A stretch of DNA of 64,000 nt. It comes from Rhodobacteraceae bacterium IMCC1335 (GTDB lineage: Bacteria; Pseudomonadota; Alphaproteobacteria; Rhodobacterales; Rhodobacteraceae). Of the stretch, positions 52,809-61,677 are shown piece after piece. Within the stretch, counting starts at the first letter, position 1; each line of letters opens with the position of its first letter. The notes below the pieces were generated by a model. That model saw only the letters and a list, made by a program, of their open reading frames with translations, was not told the origin of the DNA and did not search any database. The stretch is from contig CP046864.1 in NCBI GenBank assembly GCA_039640495.1, positions 124,001-188,000 of the forward strand, given 5' to 3'. Position numbers and translations under genes: made by a program.

Positions 52809-54026
52809 CTAGCCGATTGGCAGGATGGGGGCGGGTCGTGACGGTTTAGACCACCATAAGAAAAACCCTGCGATTGCCATATTCAGCAGGTTCCAAACGA
52901 TTCCATTTATAAAGGCCAGCTCATATGAGCCGGTTTCAACATAGATCCAGCCTGACATCCAACCGCCCAGAGCCATCCCCAAGATTGTTGTCATCAACAC
53001 AAACCCAACCCGGCTACCAGCTTCACGGCCGGGTAAATATTCGCGCACAATCAAGGCGTAACTGGGCACAATACCGCCCTGCGCCAGACCAAACATCAAA
53101 GACACGGCATAAAGCGACATCATCGAATTTGATGGCAGATAGAAGATCAGTCCCAAACATTGTAAAACCGAGCCGATTAAAAGCGTTTTAACTCCGCCCA
53201 AACGATCCGCCAGAACCCCCGAGATCACCCGCGACACCACGCCGCCCAAAAGCATTAAGGATAACATTTCAGCGCCGACCACGGCGCCAAATCCCAGATC
53301 CACGCAATAGGCCACGATATGGACCTGCGGCATCGACATCGCCACACAACACGCAATACCCGCAATCCCCAATAACGCAGTGACGCGGTTCGAGGACATT
53401 GTGGTCATCGCCAATCTTTCGCGCGAAATATGATCCGCATGGGCGCTGCTTTCCGCGTTGAGCTTGGCTTTCAACCACAGCGCCAAAGGCATCATGATCG
53501 CCAAAGAAAGGCCTGCCAAAACCACGTAAGTGCTTCGCCAGCCCTGCAGTTCGATGACATCTTTGAGCACCCATGGCCAAAGCGCCCCCGAAAAATAATT
53601 GCCACTTGCGGCCAGCGCCACTGCGATGCCTCGCCGCTTTAAAAACCAGTGTGACACATCGGCAATCAATGGTCCGAATGTCGCAGCATTGCCGAGCCCA
53701 ATCAAAAATTGACAGCCGCTTATCACGGCGATAGAGGGCGCTGAGGCCGCCCCCGCAAGCCCGATCGCATTGAGCACAGCGGCCGCTATAAGAACCCGAA
53801 CGATCCCATAACGATCCACAAATCCACCGATAATGAAATTGCCAAAGGCAAACCCGATCATGGTAAGCGTATAGGGAAGCGCGGCATCCGCACGATCAAT
53901 GTGAAATTCGCTTTGTATCGCGGGCATCACCACAATAATAAGCCACATTCCTACATTTCCAATCGTTGCGATCGCCAATGTGACGCTCAGACGGAACCAA
54001 GAATATTTGCTATCATGCTGTATCAT
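52809..54026 (-). CDS. MFS transporter (third gene of an unknown operon)
   Basis: A 405-residue twelve-segment MFS carrier. It has the cytoplasmic loop motif GGFVDRYGIVRVL between TM2 and TM3 and its repeat GVLADRLGGVKTLL in the second half, as in monocarboxylate/oxalate-formate-type carriers. I prefer the ATG at 54026 (MIQHDSKYSW): the frame could start at a TTG at 54056, but that would place the N-terminus inside a perfect hairpin. No strong ribosome binding site is seen. It follows the DUF3726-like gene by 45 bases and probably serves the same pathway. The substrate is unknown. Confidence 0.75.
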   Translation of the reverse strand: MIQHDSKYSWFRLSVTLAIATIGNVGMWLIIVVMPAIQSEFHIDRADAALPYTLTMIGFAFGNFIIGGFVDRYGIVRVLIAAAVLNAIGLAGAASAPSIAVISGCQFLIGLGNAATFGPLIADVSHWFLKRRGIAVALAASGNYFSGALWPWVLKDVIELQGWRSTYVVLAGLSLAIMMPLALWLKAKLNAESSAHADHISRERLAMTTMSSNRVTALLGIAGIACCVAMSMPQVHIVAYCVDLGFGAVVGAEMLSLMLLGGVVSRVISGVLADRLGGVKTLLIGSVLQCLGLIFYLPSNSMMSLYAVSLMFGLAQGGIVPSYALIVREYLPGREAGSRVGFVLMTTILGMALGGWMSGWIYVETGSYELAFINGIVWNLLNMAIAGFFLWWSKPSRPAPILPIG

Positions 54027-54031
54027 GTAAA

Positions 54032-54060
54032 GGCTTTGGCCGGTGCATTTGGCCAAAGCC
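54032..54060 (-). other. 10-bp inverted repeat just before the MFS start
   Basis: GGCTTTGGCC (54032-54041) and GGCCAAAGCC (54051-54060) pair perfectly across nine bases. In the mRNA this hairpin ends five bases before the MFS start codon and begins 11 bases after the DUF3726-like stop. It could limit translation of the carrier or act as a processing site. Confidence 0.45.
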
Positions 54061-54071
54061 GGTCAGTTGGC

Positions 54072-54650
54072 CTAATCATTGTCATTCAGCCCGGCACCTG
54101 CGCCGGCCAATCTGCTGGCTTCGGTTGCTGGTGCATAGGTTTTTTCTGCCAGTCGCTCTAGGGCGCGATAACATTCTTTTGAAATCTGCGCGCGTGAGGA
54201 TTTTTGGAAAGTCTTTCCCAAGCCGGCTTCACCCGTTTCTATCCTTACCTCTATTGGGCCCGCGGCGTGAATTTGGTCTATTTTCGTATAGATCAAATCT
54301 GATTTTGAAAGATATAAACTGACGCCATCCCAAGCGATATGCAGCCAAATATCGGTATCGGCCAGCGATAAAGCCGCGAAGGGAATTAAAAGCGCTGGGG
54401 CGTGCATCGGCTGCAAAGACTGCCAATTTTTCTGCGCCCACGCCCCATCGCTTAAAGCGGGCCCGATATAAAGCGGGTTGGTTTTGGGCGGCTGGCCCAA
54501 AGCTTGGCATAGCGATTCTGCTCCGTTTAACCCGTGCTCGCATAAATACCGGGCGGCCATACCAGCTTCTTCTGCGATCCCCCAGGGCACTCCGCTGCCG
54601 CGGGCCGCTTTGCGTGCTAAGGCTTGAAACTCATTTAACGAATAGCTCAT
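54072..54650 (-). CDS. DUF3726-like conserved protein
   Basis: A 192-residue protein starting MSYSLNEFQALARKAARGSG. The opening, with GVPWGIAEEAG and then CEHGLNG, is the kind I associate with DUF3726 proteins; the function of that family is unknown. The centre is hydrophobic but not membrane-like (APALLIPFAALSLADTDIWL). The C-terminal part has FQKSSRAQISKECYRALERL, which could be a helix packing on a partner. It has no known catalytic motif, signal peptide or membrane span. The ATG overlaps the TGA of the large upstream gene (ATGA), so the two are made together. Confidence 0.65.
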   Translation of the reverse strand: MSYSLNEFQALARKAARGSGVPWGIAEEAGMAARYLCEHGLNGAESLCQALGQPPKTNPLYIGPALSDGAWAQKNWQSLQPMHAPALLIPFAALSLADTDIWLHIAWDGVSLYLSKSDLIYTKIDQIHAAGPIEVRIETGEAGLGKTFQKSSRAQISKECYRALERLAEKTYAPATEASRLAGAGAGLNDND

Positions 54651-56347
54651 TCGGCGGCGCTGAGCGGCGGGTAGGTCCAATTATCCGGGTCTGATTGTGC
54701 CAGCTCGTGTGGAAACGGGGCCATCCGGAACATATTGATCCGCACCCACCGATCGGAACGCGGGTCAAAATGCGTTGCGCCGAAAAATGACAGCTTTGCC
54801 CGCAACAGGTCAATGGGCAGCATTTCGGCATCGATCGTATTGTCGCGGATTTCCGCATAGTCACAGCGCGCCGCCAGCTGGCACCGCCTCACGCTATGGC
54901 GATGCTCGGGATGCGCCATTAAGAACTCTGCCACCTGTGCGGTGTCTGGCATGCTATCCAGATCTTTATAAAGCCGCGCGGCATCTCGGCCCGGTTGCAG
55001 CGGTTGCTCAAATTCGGCGATATCTTCATCGAAACGTTCGCCCAGACGCGGCTCGAGTTTTTCACAAGAGACATACCAGGCGCGTGAATTGGGCTGTTTT
55101 TGCGCCCAGTCAATTTCCAGCGCCCAGTCATAAATCATTTCGCAAAGTGTTTTTAGACGCCCAATTGACATGGTGCCATCAATCCGAAACCCTGTGAGCT
55201 CATCTGCAGTCATGCAGCTGCTAAGCCCATCGATCAGATCTCCATAAGGCTCCATCATCAGGCTGATCAGCAATTCTTGGCCATCTTGGCCCAAATTCTT
55301 TTGACCCCATAAGAAAAGCTGGTTCCAAGGCGCTGGCGTATTGAACTTGAAATCAGGAATATACGCGATCAATTGTTCTATATCAGGTTCAAGCTGAGCC
55401 AATTTTTGAACTTGTAACGGGTGTTCTGAGTGCCAATCTTTGATATTTTGCAACGCGCGTGGCAGCAGCTCTTGAAACCTATCTATGGCGTCTTGGCTGG
55501 CCCATTCTACGCGCCGCACCCGCGCCAAAGCTTCTTCTTTGGCCGCAATCCAATTGTTTAAAAGCATCGGGTGGTTGATTAAGAACGGGGCCATGCCAAG
55601 CCCTGTGGAATTTCCAATTCCAAATTTTCTACGCAAGCTTGGATCAAGCATAACGGCGCGTTGGCCACCTTGTGCGCGGGCCATATGTTCGACAAGATCC
55701 AATGCGAATGCGCGTATCAGAAAGACCGTCAGCATCTCTATTTGAAACGCACCCTGACATTCGTCGCGCTCTTTCAGCGTTTCCCGATCCGCCGCACCAA
55801 ATTTTCCCGATCCATACACCGCAGTGGTGCGCATTAAATATCCCACTTGATCGACCAAAGTCGGATCGGGTTGTCGGCCGGTCGCCAAGCGCTGAACCAC
55901 ATGATCCCAAAGCCGGACGGATCGGTTGGCGCGTGAGATGGTCAATTCGCTTTCTTGCGCGCGGCCTGCCTCTTGCAGTGGAATATTTTGGCGCAAGCGC
56001 GCTATGTCTTGCGTGGAGGGCACACCGTCAAACAGCGTAAACGTGGCGTCCCATTCTGTTGCAATCACCCGGTCTGAACGTTTTTCAGGCGCCAAATCAT
56101 TTGCAAAGGCCACCAATGAATAGGTGTTTTTTGGCCCATGGGCGCTATAAACCGCAACGCCAACGCCCCGTTTATCAATATCGAATAAAGCTGTCTCAAA
56201 GCGCCAATTCTGTGACTTCAAGCGCCTCAACAACACCCGCATAAATGATAGGCGATGTTGATGAAAACAGCCCATGCGGGTAAGGCGCATTACCTCTGAG
56301 GCAGGGCGCGGAGCTATCGTTTCAAGCGATATATCTTGGTTTTGCAT
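54647..56347 (-). CDS. conserved hypothetical protein of 566 residues
   Basis: A large soluble protein I do not recognise. No signal peptide or membrane span is seen. The N-terminal 110 residues look like an alpha/beta domain (LKSQNWRFETALFDIDKRGV, AHGPKNTYSLVAFANDL). The middle is helical with the Gly-rich NSTGLGMAPFLINHP near residue 255, and MEPYGDLIDGLSSCMTADEL near 377. Many conserved-looking Trp and Arg residues suggest an enzyme, but no nucleotide- or metal-binding motif can be named. It heads a three-gene operon with a DUF3726-like protein (four-base overlap) and an MFS carrier. I infer a catabolic or biosynthetic step tied to transport; the reaction is unknown. Confidence 0.7.
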   Translation of the reverse strand: MQNQDISLETIAPRPASEVMRLTRMGCFHQHRLSFMRVLLRRLKSQNWRFETALFDIDKRGVGVAVYSAHGPKNTYSLVAFANDLAPEKRSDRVIATEWDATFTLFDGVPSTQDIARLRQNIPLQEAGRAQESELTISRANRSVRLWDHVVQRLATGRQPDPTLVDQVGYLMRTTAVYGSGKFGAADRETLKERDECQGAFQIEMLTVFLIRAFALDLVEHMARAQGGQRAVMLDPSLRRKFGIGNSTGLGMAPFLINHPMLLNNWIAAKEEALARVRRVEWASQDAIDRFQELLPRALQNIKDWHSEHPLQVQKLAQLEPDIEQLIAYIPDFKFNTPAPWNQLFLWGQKNLGQDGQELLISLMMEPYGDLIDGLSSCMTADELTGFRIDGTMSIGRLKTLCEMIYDWALEIDWAQKQPNSRAWYVSCEKLEPRLGERFDEDIAEFEQPLQPGRDAARLYKDLDSMPDTAQVAEFLMAHPEHRHSVRRCQLAARCDYAEIRDNTIDAEMLPIDLLRAKLSFFGATHFDPRSDRWVRINMFRMAPFPHELAQSDPDNWTYPPLSAAE

Positions 56348-56446
56348 GGCGATTGACTTGCTCTATACAGAAAAATATGAACTGAAGCAGCTTACGCAAA
56401 AACAAAACGATAATAAAGAATAATTCTCGTTGCGGCCTGCGTGATT

Positions 56447-59047
56447 TCAACGCGCCTTTTGGGCGATCGAAGCGGCCAATTCTGATTGGGTTTTGTTCCA
56501 AATTACCCCGATGTTTTTGATGAGATGTGACACTTGATCGGCCCTATCAGATCGTGCAGCCAGCTCGATCATATTAAGCTTTTGATGCAGCGCAACAGCC
56601 CCTAGCACGGCCGCTGATCCGGCCGCTCGATGGACCAATTCAATCGTTTCCTTGGTCAGCTTGCCTTTTGAACCTGCATCGGTTGGTTCGAGCAATTTCA
56701 ACATTTCATCGGTTTCATGGACAAATTGCTGCATCAAATTTTGTAATTTATTAGAGCCCAGTTGAGTCAGGATATCTTGGATATGAGGCTGGTCTAAAAT
56801 TTCAATTTTCCCGCTTGCGTCGCGCTCTGGCAGGGGATCCTGTTTCGGTGCAGATTGTGGGCAATAGAGCCGAATTTTTTCGAGTAATGTGCGTCTGTCG
56901 ATCGGTTTGATGATTTTATCATTGATTCCGGCCGCCAAGAATTCATCGATTTCGTCGGGCATAGCATGCGCTGTCACGGCAATAATTGGCGTATCTGCAG
57001 AGGCGCACCCGCTCGAACGGATACGCCGTGAGGCTTCTATCCCATCCATGACCGGCATGCTGATATCGATAAGAATGAGGTCAAATTTTTGTTTCGCTGC
57101 CGCTTCTACGCCGCGTTTGCCGTTTTTTGCTTCGGTGACATGATGCCCTTCAAGCTTAAGCATTTCCTGCAGGATAAAGCGATTAATCTCATTATCTTCC
57201 ACCATCAAGATGTTGATTGGGCTGAGATGATTGGCGAACCTTGCCAGATTCAACGGCGTTTCCAAAGCTGGCAGATGCGGTTTGAAAGCGATACGGAACA
57301 AAAATGTTGAGCCCTCTCCAAAGGCGCTTTCCGCGCTCAGTTGGCCCCCCATTAAATCAACAAGTCGGCGCACGATGCCAAGCCCAAGGCCGGTACTGGC
57401 AGAAAAATCCGCATTGGCTTGGTTCGAGGTTTCAAAATCATCATAAATACGACCAAGCCGATCAGGGGTGATACCGATGCCGGTATCACGCACGCGAAAC
57501 TCGACGATGATCGCATCCGGGCTTTGCGTCATAATCTCGGTTTCGATTAAGATTTTTCCATCGCGGGTGAATTGCGTGGCATTGCTAAGCAGATTGAGTA
57601 GAATCTGCTGTAATTTCACTTTATCCCCAAGGATATCCGGTGCTGGAGAATGCACCCATTGGTGCCGGATTTCATTGCCTTTTTCATCGCTTAAAGCGGC
57701 ATGGCTGGTGATCACTTCGGCAATCAGTTGGTCCAATTGAATAGGATCTGCCCTAAGCTCGGCTCGTGCTTCATTTACTTTTGAAACGTCGAGTGCATTT
57801 TCAATTTGTGCCAAAAGCATTCGCCCCGACGCGTCCATCGTCTCGACATAGCGTTTTTGTACAGGGTAAAGATCCGTGTCGTTTAACAGTTTCAATGCCC
57901 CCAAAAGCCCTTGCAGCGGGTTGCGCATTTCATGACTGTTAGTGGCGATGAAGGCGGTTTTTTGCTGCTCGCTTTGCCGCGCAATATTCAACGCATTGAT
58001 GATATTTTTTTGTTTTGTTTTTTCTTTGGTAAGATCGCGAATAACCAAAGAGATGCGCGAACGCTCCTTTGGGGCGATTGGCTGAAAGGAGATTTCTGCT
58101 GGAAAGGTTTCGCCCGATTTGCGCTGCAGCCACGCTTTGATCCGTTGGGCATGCTCTGGCGATGCGATAGCGCTTAGGGTAAAGTTTTTCAGTTCTTTGC
58201 GATACCGGTTTAACAATTTTGGCGGTATAAAGAGATCTTCGATATTACGCCCAAATGCTTCCTCTTTGGTATATCCGAACAGGGCTTCGGCATTGTTTTT
58301 ATATTCGATGATAATACCGTCTTTTGAGAGGTTCAGTACGGCGTCATGGGCGTTGGCCGCAAGGCTTTCTGGGCGCAGAATTTGAGCGTCTTTTTCAACG
58401 CTTGGCGTTGCGCGCGCGGCCCTTTGCCGTGCTATTAAAATAGCGGCAAGACTTATCGAAAACCCTGCCAAGGTGGTTAAAAGGGCCAATCGCATATAGA
58501 CCCATAGCGTTAGGCCATTCTCTGCCTGTGGTGATGCGATCAAGCTGTTTGTAGCCGCTTCAGAGATAATTTTAATGGGGGTTTGAAGGTTTCGTAAGTC
58601 TTTTACCAAATTTGGAAGCGTCGTTTCAAGCTTTGCATTTGGCTGCTCGATAAGAGGCGCATTTTCGGATAGGAACTTTTGAACTTTATTTATATTCAGT
58701 TTCAGCCGGTGTGTTCGTGGAAGGTCTTGATAATATTGCGATGCGCTAAGCAATTCCGATTTGGAGTGAAATGCTTTAAATTCATTTCGCAATTTTTCAA
58801 ACTCATCGACAGGGTCGCTTGATGCTTGATGCGCGCTTAAGACAAGAAATGCATATTGTACGCTGAGCTGCCGGAAGGCCCCTAAATGTTCTTCTGCGGC
58901 GGGCTGTCCAAAAAGCTGCGCCTTATGATTTATTTCAAACGTTAAATATCCGATAACAGCTAGCGCCAAAGCCAGTAAAGCCACGATACCAACCCGCTGT
59001 TTTTTGAGGGATGGATTCCGATCCAAAGATGCTGTCTGACCACCCAT
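56447..59047 (-). CDS. Membrane hybrid histidine kinase with receiver and HPt domains
   Basis: An 866-residue phosphorelay kinase. Two membrane spans (about 20-37 and 184-206) flank a periplasmic helical sensor. A PAS domain covers about 225-345 (SKDGIIIEYKNNAEALFGYT), followed by a HisKA box with His in TNSHEMRNPLQGLL (about 370), an ATPase domain (NLLSNATQFTRDG, DTGIGITPDRLG, GLGLGIVRRLVDLMGG), a receiver with phospho-Asp in LILIDISMPVMDG, and a C-terminal HPt with His in ELVHRAAGSAAVLGA. It thus carries a full His-Asp-His relay. The divergent LuxR-type regulator at 59759 is the likely final target. Confidence 0.9.
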   Translation of the reverse strand: MGGQTASLDRNPSLKKQRVGIVALLALALAVIGYLTFEINHKAQLFGQPAAEEHLGAFRQLSVQYAFLVLSAHQASSDPVDEFEKLRNEFKAFHSKSELLSASQYYQDLPRTHRLKLNINKVQKFLSENAPLIEQPNAKLETTLPNLVKDLRNLQTPIKIISEAATNSLIASPQAENGLTLWVYMRLALLTTLAGFSISLAAILIARQRAARATPSVEKDAQILRPESLAANAHDAVLNLSKDGIIIEYKNNAEALFGYTKEEAFGRNIEDLFIPPKLLNRYRKELKNFTLSAIASPEHAQRIKAWLQRKSGETFPAEISFQPIAPKERSRISLVIRDLTKEKTKQKNIINALNIARQSEQQKTAFIATNSHEMRNPLQGLLGALKLLNDTDLYPVQKRYVETMDASGRMLLAQIENALDVSKVNEARAELRADPIQLDQLIAEVITSHAALSDEKGNEIRHQWVHSPAPDILGDKVKLQQILLNLLSNATQFTRDGKILIETEIMTQSPDAIIVEFRVRDTGIGITPDRLGRIYDDFETSNQANADFSASTGLGLGIVRRLVDLMGGQLSAESAFGEGSTFLFRIAFKPHLPALETPLNLARFANHLSPINILMVEDNEINRFILQEMLKLEGHHVTEAKNGKRGVEAAAKQKFDLILIDISMPVMDGIEASRRIRSSGCASADTPIIAVTAHAMPDEIDEFLAAGINDKIIKPIDRRTLLEKIRLYCPQSAPKQDPLPERDASGKIEILDQPHIQDILTQLGSNKLQNLMQQFVHETDEMLKLLEPTDAGSKGKLTKETIELVHRAAGSAAVLGAVALHQKLNMIELAARSDRADQVSHLIKNIGVIWNKTQSELAASIAQKAR

Positions 59048-59758
59048 TACGCATCAACCGGCATAAGGCTTGATCTGGCGCAGCGGTGCCACAAAACTGG
59101 GTGGCATTTAAATAAACCTTGCCCCTGCTTTGTTTTATGATGCCCGGCCATTATCATTGGGTTGGTCGTGTGAAATATGCATTCGCCGCACAAGATTCAG
59201 ACTTTTTTCCCCAAGCGATATAAAAAAGCCAATTATCATTGGCCCATTTTTTGGCTTCGTTTTGTTCAAAAAAATGAACCATTCTACGGTTTAGGTCCTT
59301 ATTTGTGTGATCCACCGTTCTCTTTTTACTTTGAGCACGATTTGTGACTTAAAAAAGCTTCCGTGTTAAAACTATCAATAATTATCAAAACATAGCAACT
59401 AAAGCATATAAACGTAAAGAAAAACTACACTTTTTATACTTTGTGGTATATATAAATAATAAAATATATACAGACTGGGAATTTTGACAGTATATTGTCT
59501 TTCATATTACATATTTGAGTCAGATTTATCTGATCTTGTCCGAGGTCTCGGGGGATAAGGGTCGCACTTTTTAAATAGTTTCCCCTATATGCGCTTTAAA
59601 AGACCAATTGTGAATTGTGATATACTTTGTAATATATATAAAAAGCCTTATGGGTGGTCCAATAGAAAATCCAAGTAAATCTGTCTCTGGGTTGGAAATG
59701 CGTTCTTAGTATTAAGTGCTGATAGAGAAAAAGAACTGTAAATTGCGAGAGAAACTAA
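59048..59758. promoter_or_regulatory. AT-rich divergent regulatory region with direct repeats
   Basis: The 711 bases between kinase and regulator genes hold no protein gene. Two near-identical copies of TACTTTGTRRTATATATAAA lie at 59437-59456 and 59623-59642, about 186 bases apart. A TTGACA at 59484-59489 followed by a palindromic GACAGTATATTGTC may mark a promoter or operator facing the regulator gene. The remainder is very AT-rich and without clear features. Confidence 0.5.
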
Positions 59759-60376
59759 ATGCGAATTCTAATAGCGGATGATCACGATCTCCTGCGGGAA
59801 ACCTTATCGATGTTCTTAGCCTCAGAGGGGAGTATTGATACTGCGCTTGCTTCAACGCTTGATGCGGCGTTGGATTTTATACATAGCGAAGAGAAATTCG
59901 ATTTGATCATGTTGGATTACAACATGCCGGGTATGGCCGGTTTGAATGGTTTGAAACGCGCGATGGAAGCCAGCGGTGGAAGTCCGGTTGCATTGATGTC
60001 GGGCATAGCATCGCGCTCTGTGGCTGAAGAAGCGCTGGCTTTTGGAGCCGCGGGTTTTGTGCCCAAAACGCTGGCGGCGAAAACGTTGGTCAACGCGGTA
60101 CGATTTATGGCGATGGGGGAAAAATACGCTCCGATTGATTTTATGACCGCGGATGATCCAACCGTGGCGCCCAACCCTTTGGCCCAAAAACTTTCAAGAC
60201 GCGAATTACAAGTTCTTGAGGGCTTATCGAAAGGCAAATCAAATAAAGAGATCGCGCGCGATTTGGATTTGCAAGAACCAACGATTAAATTGCATGTGAA
60301 AACATTATACCGCAAAATTGGTGCGGCCAATCGTACGCAGGCCGCTTTGATTGCCAAAGAAGAAGGCCTATTCTGA
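59759..60376 (+). CDS. NarL/LuxR-type response regulator
   Basis: A 205-residue response regulator with a receiver (RILIADDHDLLRE, phospho-Asp in DLIMLDYNMPGMAG at about residue 53, Lys in GFVPKTL). A C-terminal LuxR-type helix-turn-helix follows (LSRRELQVLEGLSKGKSNKE, DLQEPTIKLHVKTLYRKIG). It probably receives phosphate from the HPt domain of the divergent hybrid kinase. The repeats in the shared upstream region are candidate binding sites. Targets are unknown. Confidence 0.9.
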   Translation: MRILIADDHDLLRETLSMFLASEGSIDTALASTLDAALDFIHSEEKFDLIMLDYNMPGMAGLNGLKRAMEASGGSPVALMSGIASRSVAEEALAFGAAGFVPKTLAAKTLVNAVRFMAMGEKYAPIDFMTADDPTVAPNPLAQKLSRRELQVLEGLSKGKSNKEIARDLDLQEPTIKLHVKTLYRKIGAANRTQAALIAKEEGLF

Positions 60377-60414
60377 TCTGGCGTCAGATATGACCATCTG
60401 CGGGGGATGATAAT

Positions 60415-61677
60415 TTGCTGAACGCGCATGCCTCGAAGAATTCTTTGCCGGAAGCGCGGTTCCGATGGCATATAAACGCGCAGCTTATTTTGCCAGATGG
60501 AACATGCCTTGATGAGCCGCAGCATCACCTCCCAACCGCGGCTATGATGCATCCTATCTGTAGGTTTTTTGATCTTTTAAACCGCCAGTCCACGCCGCTG
60601 ATTGGCGCCGCTGAGCGGGTTGAGGCGGTGCTTGTTGCAAACGCCAATTCTGGGTTTTGCGCGATGAGCGGCGGAACAACGGGGCCCCCAAAAGTGATCC
60701 AGCGCAGCTGCGCCAGCTGGATTGAAACCTTTCATCTGCATGCTCGTCGATTCGCGAAACAAGGGCCGCTGCGCTATGCCACGCTGGGTGATTTGCAGCA
60801 TTCCTTAACCTTATATGGGGCCATTGAGGCATTGCATATTGGTGCAATTTACCACCCTTTGGGGGGTATAAGCCCGCGCCGGCAATTATCAAAGTTACAA
60901 AGCGCGCGTGTTAACGTGCTCTATGCAACCCCCACGCAAATACGCCTGCTCTTAAATGTGAAGCGCCAAAAAAGCGGTTTGGAGGCATTGCGGCATGTGA
61001 TGCTGGGTGGCGGCGCGCTGGATCAGGAAACGCGCGCGCAGTTAAAACGCTGGGCGCCTGCGGCTGAGATCACTGAATTTTTTGGCACCAGTGAAGCCAG
61101 CTTTATTTGCGCATCGGATCGCGATACGCCGTTGGGCTCTGTGGGCAGGCCCTATCCTGGAGTGGAGCTTGCAATACGCGATGCCCAAGGTGCACCCTGC
61201 CAGAGCGCAAGCGCGGGAAATATTTGGCTGCGCTCTCCTTATGTGTTTTCCAAATATAGGTCTGGCGCGGATCCTGATATCATCTGGCGCGATGATTGGT
61301 TGTCGATAGGCGAAATCGGATATCTAGACCCGCAGGGGTATCTGTATTTAAAGGGGCGGCGCGCGCGGGCGTTTCAAGTGGCGGATCAAACCGTCTATCC
61401 AGAGGCTATTGAGGCCAAATTGTCTCAACATTCTGGCATTGAGGCTGCTGTGGTGTTTGATTGCCCCGACGCCAAACGCGGCGCGGTGATCGTTGCGGTG
61501 GTTGCCGCTCGATCGGGCGCCCTGCCAAAGGATCTTCAAGCCTGGGCCTCACATCATTTGCCGCTGCGGGCGCGCCCGGCAAAATATGTTTTGAAACCTT
61601 TGGCGCAATGGCCGATCTTAAATTCAGGAAAACCGGATCTTCAAGCGTTGAAACGCTTATGTAGAGAGGCCGAGTAA
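60415..61677 (+). CDS. Acyl-CoA ligase (AMP-forming), short form
   Basis: A 420-residue class I adenylate-forming enzyme, shorter than the usual 500 because the N-terminal subdomain is reduced. The phosphate loop reads MSGGTTGPPKVIQR (about 84-97), the adenine motif EFFGTSEASF (about 221), the hinge segment WLSIGEIGYLDPQGYLYLKG (about 299-318) and the catalytic Lys in LNSGKPDLQAL near the C-terminus. The start at TTG 60415 is uncertain; ATGs at 60541 and 60544 are alternatives. Its stop shares one base with the thiolase start (TAATG). In B. subtilis a like pair (yhfT, yhfS) sits with bioY in a biotin-regulated operon, so a role near biotin or its acyl precursor is inferred. Confidence 0.75.
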   Translation: MLNAHASKNSLPEARFRWHINAQLILPDGTCLDEPQHHLPTAAMMHPICRFFDLLNRQSTPLIGAAERVEAVLVANANSGFCAMSGGTTGPPKVIQRSCASWIETFHLHARRFAKQGPLRYATLGDLQHSLTLYGAIEALHIGAIYHPLGGISPRRQLSKLQSARVNVLYATPTQIRLLLNVKRQKSGLEALRHVMLGGGALDQETRAQLKRWAPAAEITEFFGTSEASFICASDRDTPLGSVGRPYPGVELAIRDAQGAPCQSASAGNIWLRSPYVFSKYRSGADPDIIWRDDWLSIGEIGYLDPQGYLYLKGRRARAFQVADQTVYPEAIEAKLSQHSGIEAAVVFDCPDAKRGAVIVAVVAARSGALPKDLQAWASHHLPLRARPAKYVLKPLAQWPILNSGKPDLQALKRLCREAE

